In this document: one piece after another, positions 50,101 to 57,355 of the stretch
Numbering within the stretch: the first letter of the stretch is position 1
How the letters are laid out: the number at the start of each line of letters is the position of its first letter
DNA from: Amycolatopsis sp. WAC 01376
GTDB taxonomy: Bacteria; Actinomycetota; Actinomycetes; Mycobacteriales; Pseudonocardiaceae
Direction: 5' to 3'
Length of the DNA: 64,000 nucleotides
Assembly (NCBI RefSeq): GCF_003947415.1
Contig: NZ_QHKL01000008.1
Coordinates: 310,001-374,000, forward strand
Notes under the pieces: model-generated
Told to the model about the DNA's origin: nothing
The model's database searches: none
Seen by the model: only the letters and a program-made list of their open reading frames with translations
Position numbers and translations under genes: made by a program

Positions 50101-51086
50101 TCGGTGCGGACCCACTTCTGCGGCAGTCCGGCGGTGGCCGGGTTCGCCTTGTCTAGGACGTCGACCGTTGCTTCGGCAGGCGGGCTCTCCGGCGGCGGCG
50201 GGGTGGTCGAGTTGTCCTTGTACAGCTTGAAATCGGCCAGCTGGATGAGCGGGTCACCCGCGTTGGCGGTGATGTTCAGCCGGTAGTTCGCGTACGCCGT
50301 GGTGTTGGCGAAGGTGAACTTGCGGCTCTGGAACGTGTCGGTGAACACCTCGTTGGTCCGGGTGTCCAGATCGGTCCAGGTGGTGCCGTCGTTCGAACCC
50401 TGCAGGGTCCAGTTCTTCGGGTTACGACCGGGGAAGTCGTTCGCCGAGACGAGGTCGTAGCTGCTGACGGCGACCGGGGCGGCCATCTTGTAGGCGACCC
50501 AGCCGGTCGGCTGGAAGGTCAGCCACTTGGTGTTCTCGTTGTTGTCGGCCAGCTTTTCCTTGGTCTCGTTGGGCGGGTTCTCCGCGCTCGCGGTGACCGA
50601 GGCGACCGCCTCCGGCGTGGGACGCGCCCCCACCGGACGGGCACCGATCAACCCGGAGAACCACTGCGAACCGTCCTGGGCCCGCGCGGCGTCCGACAGA
50701 CCGAGGAAGCCGCCGCCCGCCTTCATGTAGGCCTGCAGCGAGGTTTCCTGGTCGCGGTTCAGCGTGATGCCTTGCGCGGACAGGAAAACGACGCCGCGGT
50801 ACTTCGCGAGGTTGGCCTGCGTGAACACCGCGGGGTCCGAAGAGGACGAAACGGAGATGCCGTTCGCCTGGCCGAGGCTCGAGATCGCGTCCGTGGCACG
50901 CAGGACGGGATCCTTCTGGTCCGCGGCGGTGCCGTGGAAGACCAGGACGTTGATCGGGACGTTCGTCGCGGCTTCGGCGGTCACCGGTGCGATGGCCAGC
51001 GGAAGCCCGGAGGTGACGACGGCGCCGACCGCCAGTGCGGCCAGCGAACGTCTGCGGAGCCGACGTTGCGAAAATACTCGTCTCAA
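47121..51086 (-). CDS. Exported multidomain ThuA/F5-8C/sugar dehydrogenase/PKD/DUF1080 protein
   Basis: A 1321-residue secreted protein starting at TTG 51086 (AAAGGAG eight bases upstream) with a long basic signal peptide. Domains: first half of ThuA (44-152), F5/8 type C discoidin module (about 157-291), second half of ThuA (about 304-405, WCRDYDGGRSFYTGMGRT), glucose/sorbosone dehydrogenase beta propeller (about 420-900, MGEPHGLTIAPNGRVFYIGR, SCCHAGGGMDFDKDGNLYIG), PKD (about 935-1018, YKWEFGDGT), the 81-residue two-Cys segment (1020-1100), and DUF1080/3-keto-disaccharide hydrolase (about 1105-1321, YDAIYDGT, GSANSGVFVRFPDP, TWNEYEVKVVG). It may oxidise a sugar and cleave the keto-glycoside in one polypeptide. 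The laccase gene is 13 nt upstream. Confidence 0.9.
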   Translation of the reverse strand: MRRVFSQRRLRRRSLAALAVGAVVTSGLPLAIAPVTAEAATNVPINVLVFHGTAADQKDPVLRATDAISSLGQANGISVSSSSDPAVFTQANLAKYRGVVFLSAQGITLNRDQETSLQAYMKAGGGFLGLSDAARAQDGSQWFSGLIGARPVGARPTPEAVASVTASAENPPNETKEKLADNNENTKWLTFQPTGWVAYKMAAPVAVSSYDLVSANDFPGRNPKNWTLQGSNDGTTWTDLDTRTNEVFTDTFQSRKFTFANTTAYANYRLNITANAGDPLIQLADFKLYKDNSTTPPPPESPPAEATVDVLDKANPATAGLPQKWVRTDRWLNWEVNPVGTVHTVAQVEESTYKPGVGANGAFHPVSWCRDYDGGRSFYTGMGRTEASYGEAQFRSHLLGALKWTTGMVRGDCKAGIAANYKVERLTGINQTGQLDQMGEPHGLTIAPNGRVFYIGRAACAGNSVPAPNDWTNPEIGAGCGTIHQWDPVTKKPKLLTTLKVMGNRGSGDELVKNEEGLLGLVLDPKFSENGFMYAYWMPHASVDIDKRIGKRTVSRFTYDLKNQTLDQATRKDLLSWDVQVHSCCHAGGGMDFDKDGNLYIGSGDSNSSQGSNGYSGNNWTQDYKGVSFQDARRTSGNTNDLNGKILRIHPEADGTYTNPAGNLFPEANDPGDKTRPEIYVMGVRNISRLQVDKKTNWLTAAWVGPDATSPSPELGPAKYETATIITEAGNHGWPYCMGNKQPYRDRSSTDAAVLTGWYDCDNPVNTSPRNTGLVNLPPVKKNMIWYAPDGGGPVFPNRPNSSVPTYNAAEATYTQPYLKGGGQAVMTGPTYHRELVNTNSGVAWPSYWNDKWFIGDQSNGQNRIAVTVDPNGVPKQDPPLFAETVRQIIPTGGGDTKLNQWMDAKFGPDGALYVLDYGGGFFTLTNNQKLLKISYTGGEATPSAAAASTMVQNKPLTAAFTGSKSGGVSYKWEFGDGTISTQPDPRHTYPRTGLYTAKLTVTYANGETVTARNSVSIGCLVADSGATVTIGDTDTGVTNRNAGGGCTVDDMIDDESTWTSHAGFVNHVTQAVDRLGDLGVLNAAESDKINAAAAASPIGNKGVTGYDAIYDGTPESFRNWSQAPSGQFAIQPDGSLRPSGGLGMLWYSARQFGNFSVKLQFKDIAPAGSANSGVFVRFPDPRTPVEQRPPGSCGTVGSAKTSQAWVAIYCGHEVQLYDGAAGEPQKTGSIYNFDPRPLDQAGVKPKGTWNEYEVKVVGQKYTIIRNGVVINEFENAPGINSSRAGDPSTDFRQFVSGFIGLQNHGDNDLMEFRNIRVRQL

Positions 51087-51099
51087 GTTCTCGCTCCTT

Positions 51100-52122
51100 T
51101 CAAGACTGGTGGTGGGTATGGGCCGAAGCGCCGGTGGCGTCCGGAGTGGACGTCGGATGCTGGTGTCCCTTGAAGCGGTCGATCGCCTCCTGGGCGCCCG
51201 CGGGCATCCCGCCGTCGGCGTTGCGGACCAGGAACACCCCCGACATGCCGTCGTCCGAGTGCTGCTGGACGTGGCAGTGGTACATCCACGCGCCCGGCCC
51301 GACGCCGTCACCCGCGATCACCTGGAACCCGAAGGAGTTGCCCGGGTCGAGGGTCTTGTTGTCGAGGATCGGAGCGTTGTCGGTCGCGCTGGTGAGCATG
51401 CCGGTGCGGGTGTCCGCCCAGCGGTGCGCGTGCAGGTGGAAGGTGTGCATCAGGTTGCCGTGCCCGATGCAGATGAACTCGACGCGTTCGCCGAGATTCG
51501 CCTCGAAGATCGGCGTGTTCGGGGCGACCTGGTGGTTGATCCACATTTCGGTGAACACCACGGTGAACTGCTTGCTGGGCAGCAGATCCCCGCGTTTGCG
51601 CACGATCAGGCCGCCGTAGAGACCCTTCATCAGGCCCACGGTGCCGTGGTCGCCGCCGAACGCGTGGTCGTGGTAGTGCCAGTACCCCGCGCTGCCGGGC
51701 ATCCAGAAACCGTTGGCCGCCTGGTAGGCCGTCCGGGTCTTCCAGGTGTAGGTCTTGGTCTCGTACGGCTTGTTGAAGGAATCGTTGAACGGCGAACCGT
51801 CCGACTTGGTGTCGTAGTTGACGCCGTGCGGGTGGATCGAGAGCCGCTGGTCGGTGTTGTTGACCAGCTCGATCACCAGCGTGTCGCCCTCGTAGCACTC
51901 CAGGAGCGGCCCGGGGATCGTCGGCTTGCCGGGCTCGAGCCCGTAACCGACCCGGGTCGAACCGGGAACGTAGTCGGCGTAGACGGTGATGTTGCGGGTC
52001 ATCCCGGCCGCGGCGGCCGGTGCCGAACCGGCGCTCGCGCTCACCACGACCGGGGCGATGACCCCGGCCGCGGTGCCCGCGAGCATCGATCTGCGGGACA
52101 GCCCGCGTTTGTTCTTGTCCAT
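51100..52122 (-). CDS. Tat-exported two-domain multicopper oxidase (small laccase type)
   Basis: A 340-residue protein with a Tat signal (LSRRSMLAGTAAG) and two cupredoxin domains. Copper ligands: HPHG (97-100), HYHDH (149-153), HTFHLH (226-231) and the type 1/trinuclear motif HCHVQQHSDDGM (282-293, Cys283). Length and spacing match the trimeric small laccases of Streptomyces. A His-rich C-terminus follows. It sits between a Tat-exported TIM barrel gene (14-nt gap) and the ThuA/dehydrogenase gene (13-nt gap). It can reduce O2 and so act as terminal oxidase for electrons from the neighbouring dehydrogenases, possibly via the plastocyanin-like protein; this link is inference. Confidence 0.93.
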   Translation of the reverse strand: MDKNKRGLSRRSMLAGTAAGVIAPVVVSASAGSAPAAAAGMTRNITVYADYVPGSTRVGYGLEPGKPTIPGPLLECYEGDTLVIELVNNTDQRLSIHPHGVNYDTKSDGSPFNDSFNKPYETKTYTWKTRTAYQAANGFWMPGSAGYWHYHDHAFGGDHGTVGLMKGLYGGLIVRKRGDLLPSKQFTVVFTEMWINHQVAPNTPIFEANLGERVEFICIGHGNLMHTFHLHAHRWADTRTGMLTSATDNAPILDNKTLDPGNSFGFQVIAGDGVGPGAWMYHCHVQQHSDDGMSGVFLVRNADGGMPAGAQEAIDRFKGHQHPTSTPDATGASAHTHHQS

Positions 52123-52136
52123 TGTGGATTCCCCAG

Positions 52137-53012
52137 CTAGAAGCGGACGTTACGGAGATAGGTGAATCCGGTCTGGGCGGTGCTCAGGGGATCCGTGGGG
52201 TTGTCGTGCTCGACGATGTACTCGGCGAGGTGGGGACGGGTGTGCCGGAAGATCCGAGGGAAGTCGATGACGCCCTTACCGGGATCGACCATCTTCCCGT
52301 CCGCGGTCCGGTCCTTGACGTGGTACTGCACCACGCGCGGGCAGTGCTGCCGGTACAGCGAAACCGGGTCCATCCCGCCTTCCACCGCCCAGAACAGGTC
52401 GATCTCCAAGTTCACGTAACGCGGGTTCGTGTTCCTGGTGAGCACGTCGTACGGGCGCACGCCGTCGATGGGCGCGAACTCGTGCGCGTGGTTGTGGTAA
52501 CCGAGTGGAATACCGGCCTGGCGGAACTTCCGTGCCGCCGTGTCCATCCGGACGGCGAACTGCTTCCAGCCGTCGATGGTGTCGAAGTTCGCCCACGGCA
52601 CGTTGGCGCGGGTGTTCCCGAGGACCTTCGCGTCCGCGATGGTCTTGTCGAGGTCACCGTCGATGCCGGTGTGCGTGGACGTCGCCTTGATGTGGTTCTT
52701 GTCCAGCAGACCGCGGAACTCTTCGGCCGAGCGGCCGTAGGTGCCCGCCAGTTCGACCTTCCGGTAGCCGATGTCCGCCAGCGCGGACAGCGTTCCCGGC
52801 AGATCGGCCTGCAACGCGGTGCGCAGGGAGTAGAGCTGGATGCTGATCTTCTCCACCGGGACCCGGCCCCGACCGTGGTGGCCGGCTCCCTCAGTGGCCG
52901 CAGTGGCGACGCTCGGCAGGGCTACCGCCGCGCCGACCGCGACCGCCGCCGTCGCCGCGCCGCGCAGGAGCGCCCGTCGAGAGTGGAACTGCTCAGCTTC
53001 TTCACCGCACAT
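52137..53012 (-). CDS. Tat-exported xylose isomerase-like TIM barrel protein
   Basis: A 291-residue protein. A Tat signal (HSRRALLRGAATAAVAVG) is followed by an AP-endonuclease-2/xylose isomerase-like TIM barrel: ISIQLYSLRTAL, GYRKVELAGTYG, ATSTHTGI, PLGYHNHAHEF, VNLEIDLFWAVEGG, QYHVKDR, YIVEHDNP, giving the usual Glu/His/Asp metal ligands. Exported relatives occur beside 3-keto-glycoside enzymes (GFO/IDH, DUF1080). A periplasmic or secreted location for a sugar isomerase or lyase fits the rest of this operon. Substrate unknown. Confidence 0.9.
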   Translation of the reverse strand: MCGEEAEQFHSRRALLRGAATAAVAVGAAVALPSVATAATEGAGHHGRGRVPVEKISIQLYSLRTALQADLPGTLSALADIGYRKVELAGTYGRSAEEFRGLLDKNHIKATSTHTGIDGDLDKTIADAKVLGNTRANVPWANFDTIDGWKQFAVRMDTAARKFRQAGIPLGYHNHAHEFAPIDGVRPYDVLTRNTNPRYVNLEIDLFWAVEGGMDPVSLYRQHCPRVVQYHVKDRTADGKMVDPGKGVIDFPRIFRHTRPHLAEYIVEHDNPTDPLSTAQTGFTYLRNVRF

Positions 53013-53022
53013 GAAACCGCCC

Positions 53023-54027
53023 TCACTTCTGGTTGCTGAAAGCCGCGTCGAAGGCCGCCGACGGCTTGTCGAACAGGAGCCCCCGAAGAAAGGTCACGGC
53101 TTCCGCCGCGCCCCGGAGCCGGTCCATGCCGGCGTCCTCCCACTCCACCGAGATCGGACCGGCGTAGCCGATCGAATTCAGTGCGCGGAAGCAGTCCTCC
53201 CAAGGCACGTCGCCGTGCCCGGTCGAAACGAAGTCCCAGCCGCGTCGGGGATCTCCCCAGGGGAGATGCGAGCCGAGCCGTCCGTTCCGTCCGTCGAACC
53301 GCTTCCTGGTGTCCTTGCAGTCCACGTGGTAGATCCGGTCGGCGAAGTCGAGGATGAAGCCGACCGGGTCGAGGTCCTGCCAGATGAAATGCGAAGGATC
53401 CCAATTGAGCCCGAATGCCGGACGGTCGCCGACAGCTTCGAGCGCACGTTTCGTGGTCCAGTAGTCGTACGCGATCTCCGACGGGTGGACCTCGTGGGCG
53501 AACCGCACGCCCACCTCGTCGAAGACGTCGAGGATCGGGTTCCAGCGGTTCGCGAAGTCGGTGTAGCCGTCGTCGATGACCGCCTGCGACACCGGCGGGA
53601 ACATCGCGACGTACTTCCAGGTCTTCGAACCGGTGAAGCCGATCACCGTGTCCACACCTAGTTTCGCCGCCGCGCGGGCGGTGTCGGCCATTTCCTTCGC
53701 CGCCCGCTGCCGGACGCCTTCCGGTTCACCGTCGCCCCACACCCTGGACGGGATGATGGCCTGGTGGCGTTCGTCGATCGGGTCGTCACAGACGGCCTGG
53801 CCGACGAGGTGGTTGGAGATGGCCCACACCTTGAGGCCGTGCTCGGCCAGCAGCTTCAGGCGGCCGGGTACATAGTCCTCTTCGGACAGTGCGCGGTCGA
53901 CCTCGAAGTGGTCGCCGGAACACGCGATCTCAAGGCCGTCGTAGCCCCATTCGCTCGCGAGCCTGCACACCTCGGTGAACGGGAGATCCGCCCACTGACC
54001 GGTGAACAGCGTGATCGGACGGCTCAT
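53023..54027 (-). CDS. Cytoplasmic sugar phosphate isomerase/epimerase-like TIM barrel protein
   Basis: A 334-residue xylose isomerase-like TIM barrel without signal peptide: MSRPITLFTGQWADLPFTEV, GYDGLEIACSGDHF, AISNHLVGQAVCDDP, FAHEVHPSEIAYDY, FGLNWDPSHFIWQ, YHVDCKDTRKRFDG, GPISVEWEDAGMDR. The Glu, Asp, His and Glu of the metal site are all present. I start it at ATG 54027 (GAGGAG eight bases before), overlapping the upstream stop as TGATG. It probably processes the product of the secreted oxidation after uptake. It is the second gene of the operon. Confidence 0.9.
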   Translation of the reverse strand: MSRPITLFTGQWADLPFTEVCRLASEWGYDGLEIACSGDHFEVDRALSEEDYVPGRLKLLAEHGLKVWAISNHLVGQAVCDDPIDERHQAIIPSRVWGDGEPEGVRQRAAKEMADTARAAAKLGVDTVIGFTGSKTWKYVAMFPPVSQAVIDDGYTDFANRWNPILDVFDEVGVRFAHEVHPSEIAYDYWTTKRALEAVGDRPAFGLNWDPSHFIWQDLDPVGFILDFADRIYHVDCKDTRKRFDGRNGRLGSHLPWGDPRRGWDFVSTGHGDVPWEDCFRALNSIGYAGPISVEWEDAGMDRLRGAAEAVTFLRGLLFDKPSAAFDAAFSNQK

Positions 54028-57000
54028 CAAGACTCCTCGAAGGTGATCGCGTCTACGTCGAACAAGCCGCCGGAACCGCCCTTGAACACGAGGAACAACG
54101 GGCCGGTGCCGCCGGGGTCGGTGATGGCGGAGGCCGGGATGTCGGCATAGGTGTCCCAGCCGCCGGTGCTGGCGACGGTGACCGTCTGGACCAGTGGCCC
54201 GTCCACCGCGCCCGAGCGGACCTCGATCGTGCCGCCGGCGCCGCCGGAAGAGACCCGGTAGCCGATGCCGCGGACACCCACCAGGTTCACCGGGTCGAAT
54301 TTGATCCAGTCACCGGCTTCGATGTGGCCGACGCGTTTGCCGCCACTGGCGCCGTCGTGCCCGACGACCTCGATCCCGCTGGACTGGGTGTAGAACTCGG
54401 CCTGCTTCAGCTTGGGCTGCAGGAGGGACTCGGCCTCGCCGGTGAGCGCCGGAACGCCGTTGGCGCCGTTGTCGGTGTAGCTGGCGTTGATGACGCCGAA
54501 GACGTTGGCGTCCGCGCCGTGGCCCTCGTCGGCGGGTGTGGCGATGGTGCCCTCACAGCCGGTCGCGCGGCTGAGCGGATGCCCGTGTCCCTCGTGGCCG
54601 AGGATGTACTCGACGGTGACCTTCGAGCAGTCGATCGGGTTGTCTTCGGCGTCGGTCACCTCGACCTTGAACGGGACCGTGTCCCCGAAGCTGAACACGC
54701 TGCCGTTGACCGGCGTCTTCAGCGTGACCACCGGCGCGGTGTTGCCGACGGTGACCACCACGCTCGCCGCCCCGGTCAGCCCGGTGGAGTCGGTGACCGA
54801 AAGCTTCGCCGTGTACTGGCCGTTCGCGGCGTAGGTGTGGGAAACCGGAGCCGCCTCGGTGGAGTCGGTGGTGCCGTTGCCGTCGAAGTCCCAGGCGTAG
54901 GTCAGTGCCTGGCCGTCAGGGTCGTTCGTCCCGGCCGGGTCGAACTTCACGGTCAGCGGTGCCTGTCCGGACGTCTTGTCCGCCGCCACCTTGACCTCCG
55001 GCGTCCGGCGGCCCTTGGTGTAGTCGATGCGGTAGACGGCGGATTCCTTGGAGCCGCCGAAGTACCCGGTGCCATAATCGAGGACGTACATCGCGCCGTC
55101 CGGGCCGAACTCGACGTTCATCGGGCGGACGAGGTCCATCGAATCGAAGAACGGCTTGATGGCGCCGCGTTCACCGTTCGGGCCGACGGTGATCTCCTTG
55201 ATCCAGCTGCGTTCCCATTCGTAGGCGAAGGTCTTGCCGTTGAAGTACTCCGGGAACTTGGTCTGCGACGGGTTCTTCGCGTCGTACTGGTAGACCGGTC
55301 CGCCCATCGGCGACTCGGGACCGGTGCCGAACTCGGGAACGGAACCGCCGTCGTAGGGGATCCACGCCTTTTCGACCGGCGGCAGATCGGTCAGCCCGGT
55401 GTTGCGCGGGCTGGTGTTCTTCGGTTTGGCGCAGTCGAACGCGGCGCCGGACTGTTTGGTGGCGAAGTCGTAATCGATGAACGGCTGGTTGTCGCCGACG
55501 CAATACGGCCAGCCGAAGTTGCCCGGCTTCTTGATCAGGTTGAACTCGACCGTGCCGCCGGGACCGCGCTGGGGGTCGGCCGCCCCCGCGTCGGGGCCGT
55601 AGTCGGCGAGGTGGATCCAGCCGGTCTTGCGGTCGACGGCGAACCGGAACGGGTTGCGGAAGCCCATCGCGTAGATCTCGGGCTTGGTCTTGGCCGTGCC
55701 GCGCGGGAACAGGTTGCCCTTGGGGACGGTGTACTTACCATTCGCGCCGACCTTGATCCGCAGCACCTTGCCGCGCAGATCGTTGGTGTTGCCGGAGGTG
55801 CGCTGCGCGTCGTAGACCGGGTTGCGGTCGGCGCGTTCGTCGATCGGGGTGTAGCCGTCGGAAGAGAACGGGTTGGAATCGTCCCCTGTGGACAGATAGA
55901 GGTTGCCCTGTGCGTCGAAGTCGATCTCGCCGCCGGCGTGGCAGCAGATGCCGCGTTCGGCCGGGACCTGGAGGATCTTCTGCTCGCTGGCGAGGTCGAG
56001 GTTGTTGTCGGTGGTGAGTTTGAACCGCGAGAGCTGGTTGTAGCCCTTGAAGGGTTCGAAGTCCGCCGGGGTGCCGTTCTGCGGGGCGTCACCGGCCGGG
56101 GTGTTCAGCTTGGGCGCGTAGTACAGGTACACCCAGCGGTTCTTCGCGAAGTCCGGGTCGATGGCGACACCCTGGAGGCCGTCCTCGTCGTGGTTGTAGA
56201 CGGGGATCGTCGCGGCCAGCTTCGTGGTGGCGCCGGAGCTGGTGTACCAGACGCGGCCGTCGCGCGAGGTGTGCAGGACGTCGCGGTTGGGCAGCACGGA
56301 AAGCGCGATCGGCTCGCCGGTCTTCTCTTCGCCCTTGGCGAGGGTGATCTGGTCGAAGTCCGCGTCGACCGGGGCTTCCTGGGGCTTGGCGCAGCCCGGC
56401 TCGCTCAGCTTGGTGGCGTACTTGATGCCGCCCGCCAAATGCTTGCGGAAGGCGGGTTCGGCGTAGGACTCCTTGGTGTGCCCGCCGCCGGTGTACCAGG
56501 AGCGGCCGCCGGAGTTCTCGTGACACCAGGCGATCGGGTGGTCGCCCATGGCGCCGTCACCGGGCTGGTAGCTCTTCTCGTCCAGGCTCGCGAGCACGTG
56601 GACGTTGCTGCGCGGGTTCTCGCGGTAGTTGTACCACTCGTCCGTCCGCGGCCAGGTCTCCGGAAGGTCCACAGTGGACACGTGGTCGTGGTCTTCGACC
56701 TTGACGTTCGCCTTTTGGATCTGCGGATGGGACTTGAAGTACGCGCCGACCAGCTCGCCGTACCAGGGCCAGTCGTACTCGGTGTCGGAGGCGGCGTGCA
56801 CGCCCACGTACCCGCCGCCTCCCTTCACGTACCGCTCGAACGCGGCCTGCTGCTCCGCGTTCAGCACGTCACCGGTGGTGGAAAGCCAGACCACCGCGTT
56901 GAAGCGCTTGAGGTTCGCGTCGGTGAAGGCCGCCGCGTCCTCGGTGGCCTCGACCCCGAAGTGGTTCTGCGCACCCAGTTCCTTGATCGCCTTGATCCCG

Positions 57001-57155
57001 TCGGGGATCGAATCGTGCCGGAAGCCCGCGGTCTTGGAGAACACGAGCACCGTGGCCGCTTCATGCGCCGATGCGGTTTGCACCGGTAGCGCGACGCCTG
57101 TCAGAGCCGTGACCATCGACGTGACGAGCACGCCTAGTCGTCGTTTCAAGGACAT
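54027..57155 (-). CDS. Exported ThuA/sugar dehydrogenase/PKD/CBM6-like protein
   Basis: A 1042-residue secreted protein, first gene of the operon. Signal peptide 1-30; ThuA-like domain (about 34-250, VLVFSKTAGFRHDSI, GGGGYVGVHAASD, WCHENSGGRSWYTGGGHT); glucose/sorbosone dehydrogenase propeller (about 265-690, GICCHAGGEIDFDAQGNLYL, FRNPFRFAVDRKTGWIHLAD); PKD (about 735-815, YAWDFDGNGT); a linker beta domain; and a C-terminal CBM6-like carbohydrate-binding domain (about 905-1042, ESLLQPKLKQAEFYTQSSGI, HIEAGDWIKFDPVNL). It parallels the 1321-residue neighbour but lacks DUF1080, and its ThuA domain is uninterrupted. No C-x-x-C-H heme motif is present, so electrons must leave by another carrier. 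Confidence 0.9.
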   Translation of the reverse strand: MSLKRRLGVLVTSMVTALTGVALPVQTASAHEAATVLVFSKTAGFRHDSIPDGIKAIKELGAQNHFGVEATEDAAAFTDANLKRFNAVVWLSTTGDVLNAEQQAAFERYVKGGGGYVGVHAASDTEYDWPWYGELVGAYFKSHPQIQKANVKVEDHDHVSTVDLPETWPRTDEWYNYRENPRSNVHVLASLDEKSYQPGDGAMGDHPIAWCHENSGGRSWYTGGGHTKESYAEPAFRKHLAGGIKYATKLSEPGCAKPQEAPVDADFDQITLAKGEEKTGEPIALSVLPNRDVLHTSRDGRVWYTSSGATTKLAATIPVYNHDEDGLQGVAIDPDFAKNRWVYLYYAPKLNTPAGDAPQNGTPADFEPFKGYNQLSRFKLTTDNNLDLASEQKILQVPAERGICCHAGGEIDFDAQGNLYLSTGDDSNPFSSDGYTPIDERADRNPVYDAQRTSGNTNDLRGKVLRIKVGANGKYTVPKGNLFPRGTAKTKPEIYAMGFRNPFRFAVDRKTGWIHLADYGPDAGAADPQRGPGGTVEFNLIKKPGNFGWPYCVGDNQPFIDYDFATKQSGAAFDCAKPKNTSPRNTGLTDLPPVEKAWIPYDGGSVPEFGTGPESPMGGPVYQYDAKNPSQTKFPEYFNGKTFAYEWERSWIKEITVGPNGERGAIKPFFDSMDLVRPMNVEFGPDGAMYVLDYGTGYFGGSKESAVYRIDYTKGRRTPEVKVAADKTSGQAPLTVKFDPAGTNDPDGQALTYAWDFDGNGTTDSTEAAPVSHTYAANGQYTAKLSVTDSTGLTGAASVVVTVGNTAPVVTLKTPVNGSVFSFGDTVPFKVEVTDAEDNPIDCSKVTVEYILGHEGHGHPLSRATGCEGTIATPADEGHGADANVFGVINASYTDNGANGVPALTGEAESLLQPKLKQAEFYTQSSGIEVVGHDGASGGKRVGHIEAGDWIKFDPVNLVGVRGIGYRVSSGGAGGTIEVRSGAVDGPLVQTVTVASTGGWDTYADIPASAITDPGGTGPLFLVFKGGSGGLFDVDAITFEES

Positions 57156-57225
57156 AGCAGTAGCGATCCTTTCGATGAGCGGCGGCGATCAAGGAAGGGG
57201 ATGCGGGTGGAGCGTCCTTTCGTGA

Positions 57226-57287
57226 GGTGAGGGGGGAGGGGAGGGAGGGGGGGGAGGGGGGCGGCGGCGGGGAGGGGGGGCGGGGTG
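57226..57287. repeat. Poly-G/G-quadruplex-prone tract
   Basis: About 60 bases composed almost only of G with single A or C interruptions (runs of 4 to 8 G) on the plus strand, directly upstream of the ThuA/dehydrogenase operon and downstream of the ebo operon. It has more than four G-runs, so it can form G-quadruplexes on the plus strand; the minus-strand transcript would be C-rich there. Confidence 0.7.
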
Positions 57288-57290
57288 GCC

Positions 57291-57330
57291 GTGAGTGGTA
57301 AGTGTCGTTAGAACGTCACTTGCCACTCAC
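57291..57330 (-). terminator. GTGAGTGG-family hairpin after the ebo operon
   Basis: GTGAGTGGTAAGTG (57291-57304) and CACTTGCCACTCAC (57317-57330) pair over 14 bp with one wobble position and a 12-nt loop, 26 bp beyond the EboF stop codon. It probably ends the ebo operon. Confidence 0.7.
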
Positions 57331-57355
57331 GACCCACTGAACCGACACCCCACCG

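Noticed and set aside
47883..50156. 757-codon plus-strand frame inside the ThuA/dehydrogenase gene
   Set aside because: Antisense shadow of a gene with firm domain assignments.
54324..57089. 921-codon plus-strand frame opposite the second ThuA/dehydrogenase gene
   Set aside because: Val/Gly/Arg-rich repetitive shadow; no start signal or domain.
47121..57155. Cytochrome c domain in the sugar dehydrogenase proteins
   Set aside because: The C-C-H-A-G-G motif in both is part of the dehydrogenase propeller; no C-x-x-C-H is present.
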